Shown in pieces: positions 14,294 to 25,500 of a DNA stretch of 64,000 nt. Every line of letters starts with the position of its first letter. The first letter of the stretch is position 1. The notes beneath the pieces are model-generated. The model searched no databases. It was not told where the DNA came from and saw nothing but the letters and a program-made list of their open reading frames with translations. The stretch covers positions 29,534,833 to 29,598,832 of the forward strand of contig NC_087062.1 of the NCBI RefSeq assembly GCF_963678635.1. Direction: 5' to 3'. The position numbers and the translations under genes are program-made. This DNA comes from Symsagittifera roscoffensis. Its lineage: Eukaryota; Xenacoelomorpha; Acoela; Convolutidae.

Positions 14294-14762
14294 AAAAGAG
14301 TAATGAACGCAAGTAAACATAAAAAACATTGACTTTGTTAAAAAAATCTCATCATTCAAATTTCAGAGAAAAAAAAGATTCCCTTTAAACACTTTCAATG
14401 TCTAGAACGATTTTATAAATAGCGCTTTTCTGATAACATAAACCCAATTTGAGGAAACTGGATCAACAGAAAACGTTCTTATTCCGTGGAACCCTATTAA
14501 CTAAGTGCCACTTTATAAACTAGTAAACGTTCACTAACTTCTGTGCCATTTCACGTTCGTAATTGGAGACCGCTGTTTACGCCACTTTCAGCAGATGAAT
14601 TGCAAATGAACTCAAAAAGTGCATTTATAACAAAGTGCATTCATAAATGCATCATATGTATGGACGCACACCTGTAGTTATTACAGCATTTAAAGACTTT
14701 CTCCTGAAACAAAAAAAAATACCAAGTCCTATACAAGAGTCTTCACTACGTTCATTACTTTT
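14294..14762. mobile_element. TIR element (family AAGAGTAATGAACG), block-2 counterpart of 6121-6588
   Basis: Same termini and interior as 6121-6588, displaced by the block duplication. Confidence 0.65.
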
Positions 14763-15489
14763 GATACCGAAAGAAAACGTTGTCATAAAAAAGCCACATA
14801 CTTTTGCAAATCTGAAAAAGCAAACTCAGACGAAAAACACAACCACTAGCATTAAGCAAGCTTTTAGTATTTTCTGAGGTTCCACTAAGTTAACAAAAGG
14901 TGGTTAGACTCCAAGTGATCCAAAATACTCCAATTAATCCAAAAAATACCATTGAACATGGTTGTCAAAAAAGTCAACTTATTTTTGAAAATACGAAAAA
15001 TTTAATCTCAGATAGACAGACGAGAAACACAACAATTAGCATTAAGCGAGCTTTCACTAATTTTCGAGGTTCCTCTAGCCAACAACCTGTGGTTAGATGC
15101 CAATCGATCCGAAAATCAAATTGCCGAAATAAATGTTTTTCAAAAAAAAATTCAATAAATTTATAGAAATACGAAAATTCAATCTCAGAAAAACAGACGA
15201 AAGCACAACCAAGAGCATACAGCAAGGTTTCATCTTTTTCCGAGCGCTCATTGAGCCAACAACATGTGGCTAGACGTCAAATGATCCAAAAAAAATCCAT
15301 AACAAAGGGTTGTCATAAAAAAAAACTTTTGGAAAAACGAAAAGTTCAATCTCGCAAAACAGACTAGAAGCACAACAAGCGGCATTAAGCAAGCTTCCAA
15401 CAAATTTCGGAGTACACTGAGCCCAAAACACATAGTCAGACGCCTACTGATCCAAAAACAAAAAAAAAACAAAGCCAATCAAAGATTGA

Positions 15490-15959
15490 AAAAGAGTAAT
15501 GAACCCAAGTAAACATAAAAAAAACATTGACTTTGTTGAAAAAACCTCAACATTCGAATTTCAAATAAAAAAGATGCCCTTTAAGCACTTTCAATATCTA
15601 CAACGAATTATGATTGGCACTTTTTTGATAACATGAACCCAACTTGAGAAAACTGGATCAATAGGTAAAGTTTCTATTCAGCTGGAAACCTAAAAACTAA
15701 ATACCACTTACGAAGCTAGAAATGATTAACTATTTTTGCGCCATTTCCACGTTCCTATTTAGAGATTGCTATTTACGTAGTCACTTTCAGCAGATGAAAT
15801 TCAATTAAACTCAAAAACGTCATATATAACTTAGTGCATTCATAAATGCATCAAACTGTATGAACGCACATGTGTAGTTATTAGAGCATTTTAAGACTTT
15901 TTCCTGAAATAAAAAAAACCAAGACCTATATAAGAGTCTTCACTACGTTCATTACTCTT
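15490..15959. mobile_element. TIR element (family AAGAGTAATGAACG), block-2 counterpart of 7316-7784
   Basis: Same termini and interior as 7316-7784, displaced by the block duplication. Confidence 0.65.
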
Positions 15960-16028
15960 AATACCGAAAGAAATGGTTTACCGAAAGACATTTTTCCATC
16001 AGCATAAATCGATTATCCAAAAGAAACT

Positions 16029-16259
16029 GGTACTAGTTTACTTTTTTGGTCCCTCAAAAATGCTGTGGTCCCTAATAAAATAAGAGATGCACTGTTTGGG
16101 TTAATCTTCGCAGTAAGCATCTTAATTTTTCTATGTTGATAACACGGGTACGATTAGTTTAGCGGGAACCAAATCGGTAAGCAACCCCAAGGCGTACTTC
16201 GAATCCCGATATGGCTTTTGTTTTTAAGAAAAAGGCGGGACCAATCATCTAAACTAGTT
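16029..16259. mobile_element. Short inverted-repeat element containing a tRNA-like sequence, copy 2
   Basis: Block-2 counterpart of the element at 7855-8085, with the same arms and interior. Confidence 0.5.
16143..16215 (+). ncRNA. tRNA-like sequence with A and B boxes, copy 2
   Basis: Identical A-box and B-box arrangement to 7969-8041, in the duplicated block. Confidence 0.4.
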
Positions 16260-16434
16260 TTCTCACCGGACCAAACAACTAAATTTGTACCGAAAAACTT
16301 TCTTTGGAAATCGGAACATACGTAGAGGGGAAAACATGGTTCGTTTCATGATCGCACTACAGAAATAAAAGGAATGAAAATAAAATCTACAGAAAACACA
16401 AATTCTACACAGAAGAAACACCGCTTTTTTTTAC

Positions 16435-16518
16435 CACAGCAAGACTTGTCAACTTTGTGGGACACTTTAGTCCACAGTTCAAGGTCAAATGCCACACCAG
16501 GCATTCGATAGATGCCAC
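16435..16518 (-). CDS. EXOC1: Probable EXOC1 coding exon 14 (residues 543-570), variable linker
   Basis: Acceptor ccttgccag|GTGGCA, donor GCTGTG|gtaaaa. In the phase left by exon 13 it encodes GGIYRMPGVAFDLELWTKVS then HKVDKSCC. I do not recognise the residues; the position corresponds to the poorly conserved linker of Sec3. Support comes from paired splice sites, an open frame in the needed phase and non-satellite composition. A second frame is also open, so this is less certain than exons 1-13. The last 22 nt plus the donor are copied at 8260-8281. Confidence 0.5.
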
Positions 16519-19500
16519 CTGGCAAGGTACACAAACACGCGTGAACAAATGAATGCTACTTCTTACATCGAAAACACTCAATCAATACTATATTGGGCAT
16601 CGTTTAGCTAAATTTAGTAACGACAAAGTAGTCATAAACTGCTTAATCTTTCACTACCGTTTTAATTGTTTGTTCTTTATCGCACGTGCATTACATTTCA
16701 CTCAAAACTTGAATCATAAATTTTCAAGTCATCATGATAACTAATCATACTAAAACGAGCGGGGGTTGGGAAATTAGACGAGAAGCAAATTAGACGTGAC
16801 CAACAAAACGAATTTAGACGATATATTTTTTTTGCGAAACTAGCATTTTAGACGGAAAGCAAAGGGCTAACAAAACTTATTCCTTAAAACAATTTTTCAT
16901 ATAGCAAAAATAATGTATGATCCCATTGCATATCAAAATATTTATCTCAATTGATTTATAAAATGTTAATTTCAAGATTATAAAACATTTTTGAAATGCA
17001 TAAGTTATACAATTGCGGCATGTGAAAAATGCGGAATGTGAAAATTGCGGCATGTGAAAAGTTTATTTGCATTTAAGAAAGCTGAACGAAAGTTAATTGT
17101 AGTCGGTAAACAAATTTCAGACACGGACAATACAATTACGTCTCATTTCCCATATTTGTAATTTTGCATCGCCGTCTAAATTCATTTTTGTTGGTCACGT
17201 CTAATTTGCTTTTCGTCTAATTTCCTAGGCCCCAAAATGAACATTTAACTAGGCATATAGTTGGGTGGTTAATTACACGGGACTAAGTGATCGACCCTAG
17301 TGTTAATATCGCCCTACTGCTTTAAAAGGTATGCTAAGCGTTGTGTATACCTTCCTTGTCCTGACTGATTGGGAATCCCTGTACTCTGGAGGGCAGGACG
17401 AAGCGCACTTTGTCACAAAACTCCTCGCAATCTAGTCTGTACTGGTCAGCGCACTTCGAAGCATATTGCTAGACAAACAAAACACAGTCTAAAACATTCC
17501 AACAAAAAAGGTCGTATTGATGAGATGCATTAAAGAATTGTGATAACCGCAACTCCGTATCCATCAATGAGTCTAAAAAAGGCATCCCATAAGCTTCAGA
17601 AGATGTCCTTTTACATTTCAACAATATTATTTGCCCCATAGGCAGCTAACTTATATCTGATTAGCCCAGTTAGGGGCAGCTCATTAGCGTCAAAAAAACG
17701 TTCAGAAATGAAATAATCTGTCACAAATACGCATTATATATTTGCAGTTTAGGTACCAAGTCACATATATATTGGTATTTTAAACTACAAAACATTATCT
17801 CCCCAATAAGCAGCTTATTCATATCTGTTAAGCTCAGTTAGGGGAGGACTTTTAGCGTCAAAAAAACTCCACATTTAATGAAATTACCGGTCAAATACGC
17901 AATAAATATTTGCAGTTTAGGTACCAAGATATAAAAAAAATGGCGTTTTGTACAACAAAACACTTTCTCCCCAATAAGCAGCTTATTCATATCTGAGAAG
18001 CTCAGTTAGGGGAGGATCTTTGTCATAAAAAAAGATCCACAATTGAATTAACCTGTCATAAACATTGATTACATATTTGCAGTTTAGGTACCAAGTCACG
18101 CATAAACTGGTGTTTAACACTGCAAAACATTATTTCCCCAATATGCAGCTTATTCATATCTGATAAACTCAGTTAGGGAGGATCATTAGCGGCAAATAAC
18201 TTTCACAGTAAATGAAACTACCTGTCAAATACGCAATAAATATTTGCAGTTTAGGTACCAAGATATACAGAAAATGGCGTTTTGTACTACAAAACACTTT
18301 CTCCCCAATAAGCAGCTTATTCATATCTGAGAAGCTCAGTTAGGGGAGGATCTTTGTCATAAAAAAAGATCCACAATTGAATTAACCTGTCATAAACATT
18401 GATTACATATTTGCAGTTTAGGTACCAAGTCACACATAAACTGGTGTTTAACACTGCAAAACATTATTTCCCCAATATGCAGCTTATTCATATCTGATAA
18501 ACTCAGTTAGGGAGGATCATTAGCGGCAAATAACTTTCACAGTAAATGAAACTACCTGTCAAATACGCAATAAATATTTGCAGTTTAGGTACCAAGATAT
18601 ACAGAAAATGGCGTTTTGTACTACAAAACACTTTCTCCCCAATAAGCAGCTTATTCATATCTGTTAAGCTCAGTTAGGGGAGGACTTTCAGCGTCAAAAA
18701 AACTCCACATTTAATGAAATTACCGGTCAAATACGCAATAAATATTTGCAGTTTAGGTACCAAGATATAAAAAAAATGGCGTTTTGTACAACAAAACACT
18801 TTCTCCCCAATAAGCAGCTTATTCATATCTGAGAAGATCAGTTAGGGGAGGATCTTTGTCATAAAAAAAGATCCACAATTGAATTAACCTGTCATAAACA
18901 TTGATTACATATTTGCAGTTTAGGTACCAAGTCACACATAAACTGGTGTTTAACACTGCAAAACATTATTTCCCCAATATGCAGCTTATTCATATCTGAT
19001 AAACTCAGTTAGGGAGGATCATTAGCGGCAAATAACTTTCACAGTAAATGAAACTACCTGTCAAATACGCAATAAATATTTGCAGTTTAGGTACCAAGAT
19101 ATACAGAAAATGGCGTTTTGTACTACAAAACACTTTCTCCCCAATAAGCAGCTTATTCATATCTGAGAAGCTCAGTTAGGGGAGGATCTTTGTCATAAAA
19201 AAAGATCCACAATTGAAATAACCAGTCACAAATCAGAATTAAACATTTGCAGTTTAGGTAAGAAGTCACATATGAAATGATGTTTTATACAGCAAAACAT
19301 TCTCTTCAATCAGCAGCTTATTCATATATGTTAAGCTCAGTTAGGGGAGGATCTTTGTCATAAAAAAAGATCCACAATTGAATTAACCTGTCATAAACAT
19401 TGATTACATATTTGCAGTTTAGGTACCAAGTCACACATAAACTGGTGTTTAACACTGCAAAACATTATTTCCCCAATATGCAGCTTATTCATATCTGTTA

Positions 19501-22500
19501 AACTCAGTTAGGGAGGATCATTAGCGGCAAATAACTTACACAGTAAATGAAACTACCTGTCAAATACGCAATAAATATTTGCAGTTTAGGTACCAAGATA
19601 CACAGAAAATGGCGTTTTGTACTACAAAACACTTTCTCCTCAATAAGCAGCTTATTCATATCTGAGAAGCTCAGTTAGGGGAGGATCTTTGTCATAAAAA
19701 AAGATCCACAATTGAAATAACCTGTCACAAATCAGAATTAAACATTTGCAGTTTAGGTAAGAAGTCACATATGAAATGATGTTTTATACAGCAAAACATT
19801 CTCTTCAATCAGCAGCTTATTCAAATATGTTAAGCTCAGTTAGGGGAAGATCTTTATCATAAAAAAGATCCACAATTGAAATAACCTGTCACAAACATGG
19901 ATTACATATTTGCAGTTTAGGTACCAAGTCACACATAAACTGGTGTTTAATACTGCGAAACATTATTTCCCCAATATGCAGCTGATTCATATCAGTTAAA
20001 GTCAGTTAGGGAAGATCATTAGCGTCAAAGAAAGTTCGCATTTAATGAAATAACCGGTCAAATACGCAATAAATATTTGCAGTTTAGGTACCAAGATATT
20101 CAGAAAATGGCGTTTTGTACTACAAAACACTTTCTCCCCAATATGCAGCTTATTCATATCTGAGAAGCTCAGTTAGGGGAGGATCTTTGTCATAAAAAAA
20201 GATCCACAATTGAAATAACCTAGACAAATCAGAATTAAACATTTGCAGTTTAGGTAAGAAGTCACATATGAAATGATGTTTATACAGCAAAACATTCTCT
20301 ACAATCAGCAGCTTATTCATATATGTTAAGCTCAGTTAGGGGAAGATCTTTATCATAAAAAAGATCCACAATTGAATTAACCTGTCATAAACATTGATTA
20401 CATATTTGCAGTTTAGGTGACAAGTCACACATAAACTGGTGTTGAACACTGCAAAACATTATTTCCCCAATATGCAGCTTATTCATATCTGTTAAACTCA
20501 ATTAGGGAGGATCATTAGCGGCAAATAACTTTCACAGTAAATGAAACTACCTGTCAAATACGCAATAAATATTTGCAGTTTAGGTACCAAGATATACAGA
20601 AAATGGCGTTTTGTACTACAAAACACTTTCTCCCCAATAAGCAGTTTATTCATATCTGAGAAGCTCAGTTAGGGGAGGATCTTTGTCATAAAAAAAGATC
20701 CACAATTGAAATAACCTGTCACAAATCAGAATTAAACATTTGCAGTTTAGGTAAGAAGTCACATATGAAATGATGTTTTATACAGCAAAACATTCTCTTC
20801 AATCAGCAGCTTATTCATATATGTTAAGCTCAGTTAGGGGAAGATCTTTATCATAAAAAAGATCCACAATTGAAATAACCTGTCACAAACATGGATTACA
20901 TATTTGCAGTTTAGGTACCAAGTCACACATAAACTGGTGTTTAATACTGCGAAACATTATTTCCCCAATATGCAGCTGATTCATATCAGTTAAAGTCAGT
21001 TAGGGAAGATCATTAGCGGCAAATAACTTTCACAGTAAATGAAACTAACCTGTCAAATACGCAATAAATATTTGCAGTTTAGGACACTTTCTCCCCAATA
21101 AGCAGCTTATTCATATCTGAGAAGCTCAGTTAGGGGAGGATCTTTGTCATAAAAAAAGATCCACAATTGAAATAACCTGTCACAAATCAGAATTATACAA
21201 TTGCAGTTCAGGGAAGAAGTCACATATGAAATGATGTTTTATACTGCAAAATATTCTCTTCAATCAGCAGCTTATTCATATATGTTAAGCTCAGTTAGGC
21301 GAGGATCTTTATCATAAAAAAGATCCAGAATTGAAATAACCTGTCACAAATACGGATTACATAATTGCAGTTTCGGTACCAAGTCACATATAAACTGGCG
21401 TTTTATACTGCAAAATATTATCTCGCTAATATGCAGCTTATTCATATCTGTTAAGCTCAGCTAGGGCAGGATCATAAGCGTCAAAGAACGTTCGCAATTA
21501 ATGAAATAACCGGTCAAATACGCAATAAATAATTGCAGTTTAGGTACCAAGATATACAGAAAATGGCGTTTTGTACTACAAAACACTTTCTCCCCAATAA
21601 GCAGCTTATTCATATCTGAGAAGCTCAGTTAGGGGAGGATCTTTGTCATAAAAAAGATCCACAATTGAAATAACCTGTCACAAATCAGAATTATACAATT
21701 GCAGTTCAGGTAAGAAGTCACATATGAAATGATGTTTTATACTGCAAAACATTCTCTTCAACCAGCAGGTTATTCATATATGTTAAGCTCAGTTAGGCGA
21801 GGATCTTTATCATAAAAAAGATCCAGAATTCAAATAACCTGTCACAAATACGGATTACATAATTGCAGTTTCGGTACCAAGTCACATATAAACTGGCGTT
21901 TTATACTGCAAAATATTATCTCCCTAATATGCAGCTTATTCATATCTGTTAAGCTCAGCTAGGGCAGGATCATAGGCGTCAAAGAACGTTCGCATTTAAT
22001 GAAATAACCGGTCAAATACGCAATAAATATTTGCAGTTTAGGTACCAAGATATACAGAAAATGGCGTTTTGTACTACAAAATACTTTCTCCACAATAAGC
22101 AGCTTATTCATATCTGAGAAGCTCAGTTAGGGGAGGATCTTTGTCATAAAAAAAGATCCACAATTGAAATAACTTGTCACAAACATTGATTACATATTTC
22201 CTGTTTAGGTACCAAGTCACACATAAACTGGTGTTTAATACTGCAAAGAATTATTTCCCCAATATGCAGTTTATTTATATCTGTTAAACTCAGTTAGGGA
22301 GGATCATTAGCGGCAAATAACCTTCACAGTAAAGGAAACTACCTGTCAAAAAAGCGTTTAAAAAGCAGTTTAGGAACAAACAGATACAGAAGATGGCGTT
22401 TTTAACTACAAAACGCTCACTCCCGAATCAACAGCTTTTTCATATTTGAGAGGCGCAGTTAGGGGAGGATCTTTATCACAAAAAAAGATCCACAATTGAA

Positions 22501-25500
22501 ATAACCTGTCACAAAAAAGAATTAAACATTTGCAGTTTAGGTAAGAAGTCACATAAGAAATGATATTTTATACAGCAAAACATTCTCTTCAATCAGCAGC
22601 TTATTCATATATGTTAAGCTCAGTTAGGGGAAGATCTTTATCATAAAACAGATCAGCAATTGAAATAACCTGTCACAAACATGGATTACATATTTCGGTT
22701 TAGGTACCAAGTCACACATAAACTGGTGTTTAATACTGCAAAACATTATTTCCCCAATATGCAGCTTATTCATATCAGTTAAAGTCAGTTAGGGAGGATC
22801 ATTAGCGGCAAATAACTTTCACAGTAAATGAAACTACCTGTCAAATACGCAATGAAAATTTGCAGTTTAGGTACCAAGATATACAGAAAATGGCGTTTTG
22901 TACTACAAAATACTTTCTCCACAATAAGCAGCTTATTCATATCTGAGAAGCTCAGTTAGGGGAGGATCTTTGTCATAAAAAAAGATCCACAATTGAAATA
23001 ACCTGTCACAAATCAGAATTAGACAATTGCAGTTCAGGTAGGAAGTCACATATGAAATGATGTTTTATACTGCAAAACATTCTCTTCAATCAGCAGCTTA
23101 TTCATATATGTTAAGCTCAGTTAGGCGAGGATCTTTATCATAAAAAAGATCCAGAATTGAAATAACCTGTCACAAATACGGATTACATAATTGCAGTTTC
23201 GGTACCAAGTCACATATAAACTGGCGTTTTATACTGCAAAATATTATCTCCCTAATATGCAGCTTATTCATATCTGTTAAGCTCAGCTAGGGCAGGATCA
23301 TAAGCGTCAAAGAACGTTCGCATTTAATGAAATAACCGGTCAAATACGCAATAAATATTTGCAGTTTAGGTACCAAGATATACAGAAAATGGCGTTTTGT
23401 ACTACAAAATACTTTCTCCACAATAAGCAGCTTATTCATATCTGAGAAGCTCAGTTAGGGGAGGATCTTTGTCATAAAAAAAGATCCACAATTGAAATAA
23501 CTTGTCACAAACATTGATTACATATTTCCTGTTTAGGTACCAAGTCACACATAAACTGGTGTTTAATACTGCAAAGAATTATTTCCCCAATATGCAGTTT
23601 ATTTATATCTGTTAAACTCAGTTAGGGAGGATCATTAGCGGCAAATAACTTTCACAGTAAAGGAAACTACTTGTCAAAAAAGCGTTTAAAAAAGCAGTTT
23701 AGGAACAAACAGATACAGAAGATGGCGTTTTTAACTACAAAACGCTCACTCCCGAATCAACAGCTTTTTCATATTTGAGAAGCGCAGTTAGGGGAGGATC
23801 TTTATCACAAAAAAAGATCCACAATTGAAATAACCTGTCACAAATACGGATTACATAATTGCAGTTTCGGTACCAAGTCACATATAAACTGGCGTTTTAT
23901 ACTGCAAAATATTATCTCCCTAATATGCAGCTTATTCATATCTGTTAAGCTCAGCTAGGGCAGGATCATAAGCGTCAAAGAACGTTCGCATTTAATGAAA
24001 TAACCGGTCAAATACGCAATAAATATTTGCAGTTTAGGTACCAAGATATACAGAAAATGGCGTTTTGTACTACAAAATACTTTCTCCACAATAAGCAGCT
24101 TATTCATATCTGAGAAGCTCAGTTAGGGGAGGATCTTTGTCATAAAAAAAGATCCACAATTGAAATAACTTGTCACAAACATTGATTACATATTTCCTGT
24201 TTAGGTACCAAGTCACACATAAACTGGTGTTTAATACTGCAAAGAATTATTTCCCCAATATGCAGTTTATTTATATCTGTTAAACTCAGTTAGGGAGGAT
24301 CATTAGCGGCAAATAACTTTCACAGTAAAGGAAACTACCTGTCAAAAAAGCGTTTAAAAAAGCAGTTTAGGAACAAACAGATACAGAAGATGGCGTTTTT
24401 AACTACAAAACGCTCACTCCCGAATCAACAGCTTTTTCATATTTGAGAAGCGCAGTTAGGGGAGGATCTTTATCACAAAAAAAAATCCACAATTGAAATA
24501 ACCTGTCACAAAAAAGAATTAAACATTTGCAGTTTAGGTAACAAGTCACATACGAAATGATATTTTATACTGCAAAACATTCTCTTCAATCAGCAGCTTA
24601 TTCTTAAATGTTAAGCTCAGTTAGGGGAAGATCTTTATCATAAAACAGATCCGCAATTGAATTAACCTGTCACAAACATGGATTACATATTTACAGTTTA
24701 GGTACCAAGTCACACATAAACTGGTGTTTAATACTGCAAAACATTATTTCCCCAATATGCAGCTTAGTCATATCAGTTAAAGTCAGTTAGGGAGGATCAT
24801 TAGCGGCAAATAACTTTCACAGTAAAGGAAACTACCTGTCAAAAAAGCGTTAAAAACTGTAGTTTAGGTACAAAGGTATACAGAAGATGACCTTTCTTAC
24901 TACAAAACACTCACTCACCAATACGCAGCTTATTCATATCTAAGAAGCACAGTTAGGGGAGGATTTTTATCATAAAAAAGATCCACAATTGAAATAATCT
25001 GTCACAAATAAGAATTATACAATTGCAGTTTAGGTAAGAAGTCACATATGAAATGATAATTTATACCGCAAAACTTCTCTTCAATCAGCAGCTTATTCAT
25101 ATATGTTAAGCTCAGCTAGTGGAGGATCATAAGCGCCAAATAAATTTCACAGGAGATAAAACTTCCGGTCGAACACGCATTAAACAATTGCAGTTTAGGT
25201 ACCATGGTATAGAAGATGGCCTTTTTTTTTCTACAAAACGCTCACTCACCAATAAGCAGCTTATTCAAATCTAAGAAGCACAGTTAGGGGAGAGACATCA
25301 TCATAAAAAACGTCCTTAATTAAAACAACAGGTCACATATACGGATTATATATTTGCAGTTTAAGTACATGATTAGGAATTTCAAAATTTAAAAAAAATC
25401 AAAAGTTGAGTTTCTGATAAACTTTGAAAAAATCGCAAAAAAACCTCATATCTCGACAATTACAAGGAGTTGAACAGTCATATTTAAAAGCAAGATTCGC

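Larger units (their letters stand above)
1..16434. repeat. Intron 14 satellite array (~175-190-bp monomer, family A)
   Basis: The region is tandem copies of a ~175-190-bp AT-rich monomer. Recurring landmarks are gccaacaacacgtggctaga, a gatccgaaaacaaaa block, ggttgtcataaa, ttttggaaatacgaaaaatt, cagacgagaagcacaacaac and attaagcaagctttcagtaa. Anchor spacings near 5521, 5710, 5882 and 6056 show the period. Groups of monomers are themselves repeated; for example, the block at 1497 recurs at 3710, 10172 and 11537. TIR-element copies are embedded in it. The short open frames on both strands recur with the monomers and are not genes. In gene terms this is the visible part of intron 14. Confidence 0.9.
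8282..16456. repeat. Large tandem block, copy 2
   Basis: It matches copy 1 throughout, with offsets of about 8673 near the left end and 8174 toward the right, consistent with unequal exchange of internal monomer groups. Its right end runs 22 nt into exon 14; copy 1 ends with the same 22 nt and then enters satellite. The block is therefore a tandem duplication with one breakpoint inside the exon. Confidence 0.85.

Noticed and set aside
256-15478. Many 60-140-codon frames in the left array
   Set aside because: Same reason: by-products of the family-A satellite, seen on both strands and in overlapping frames.
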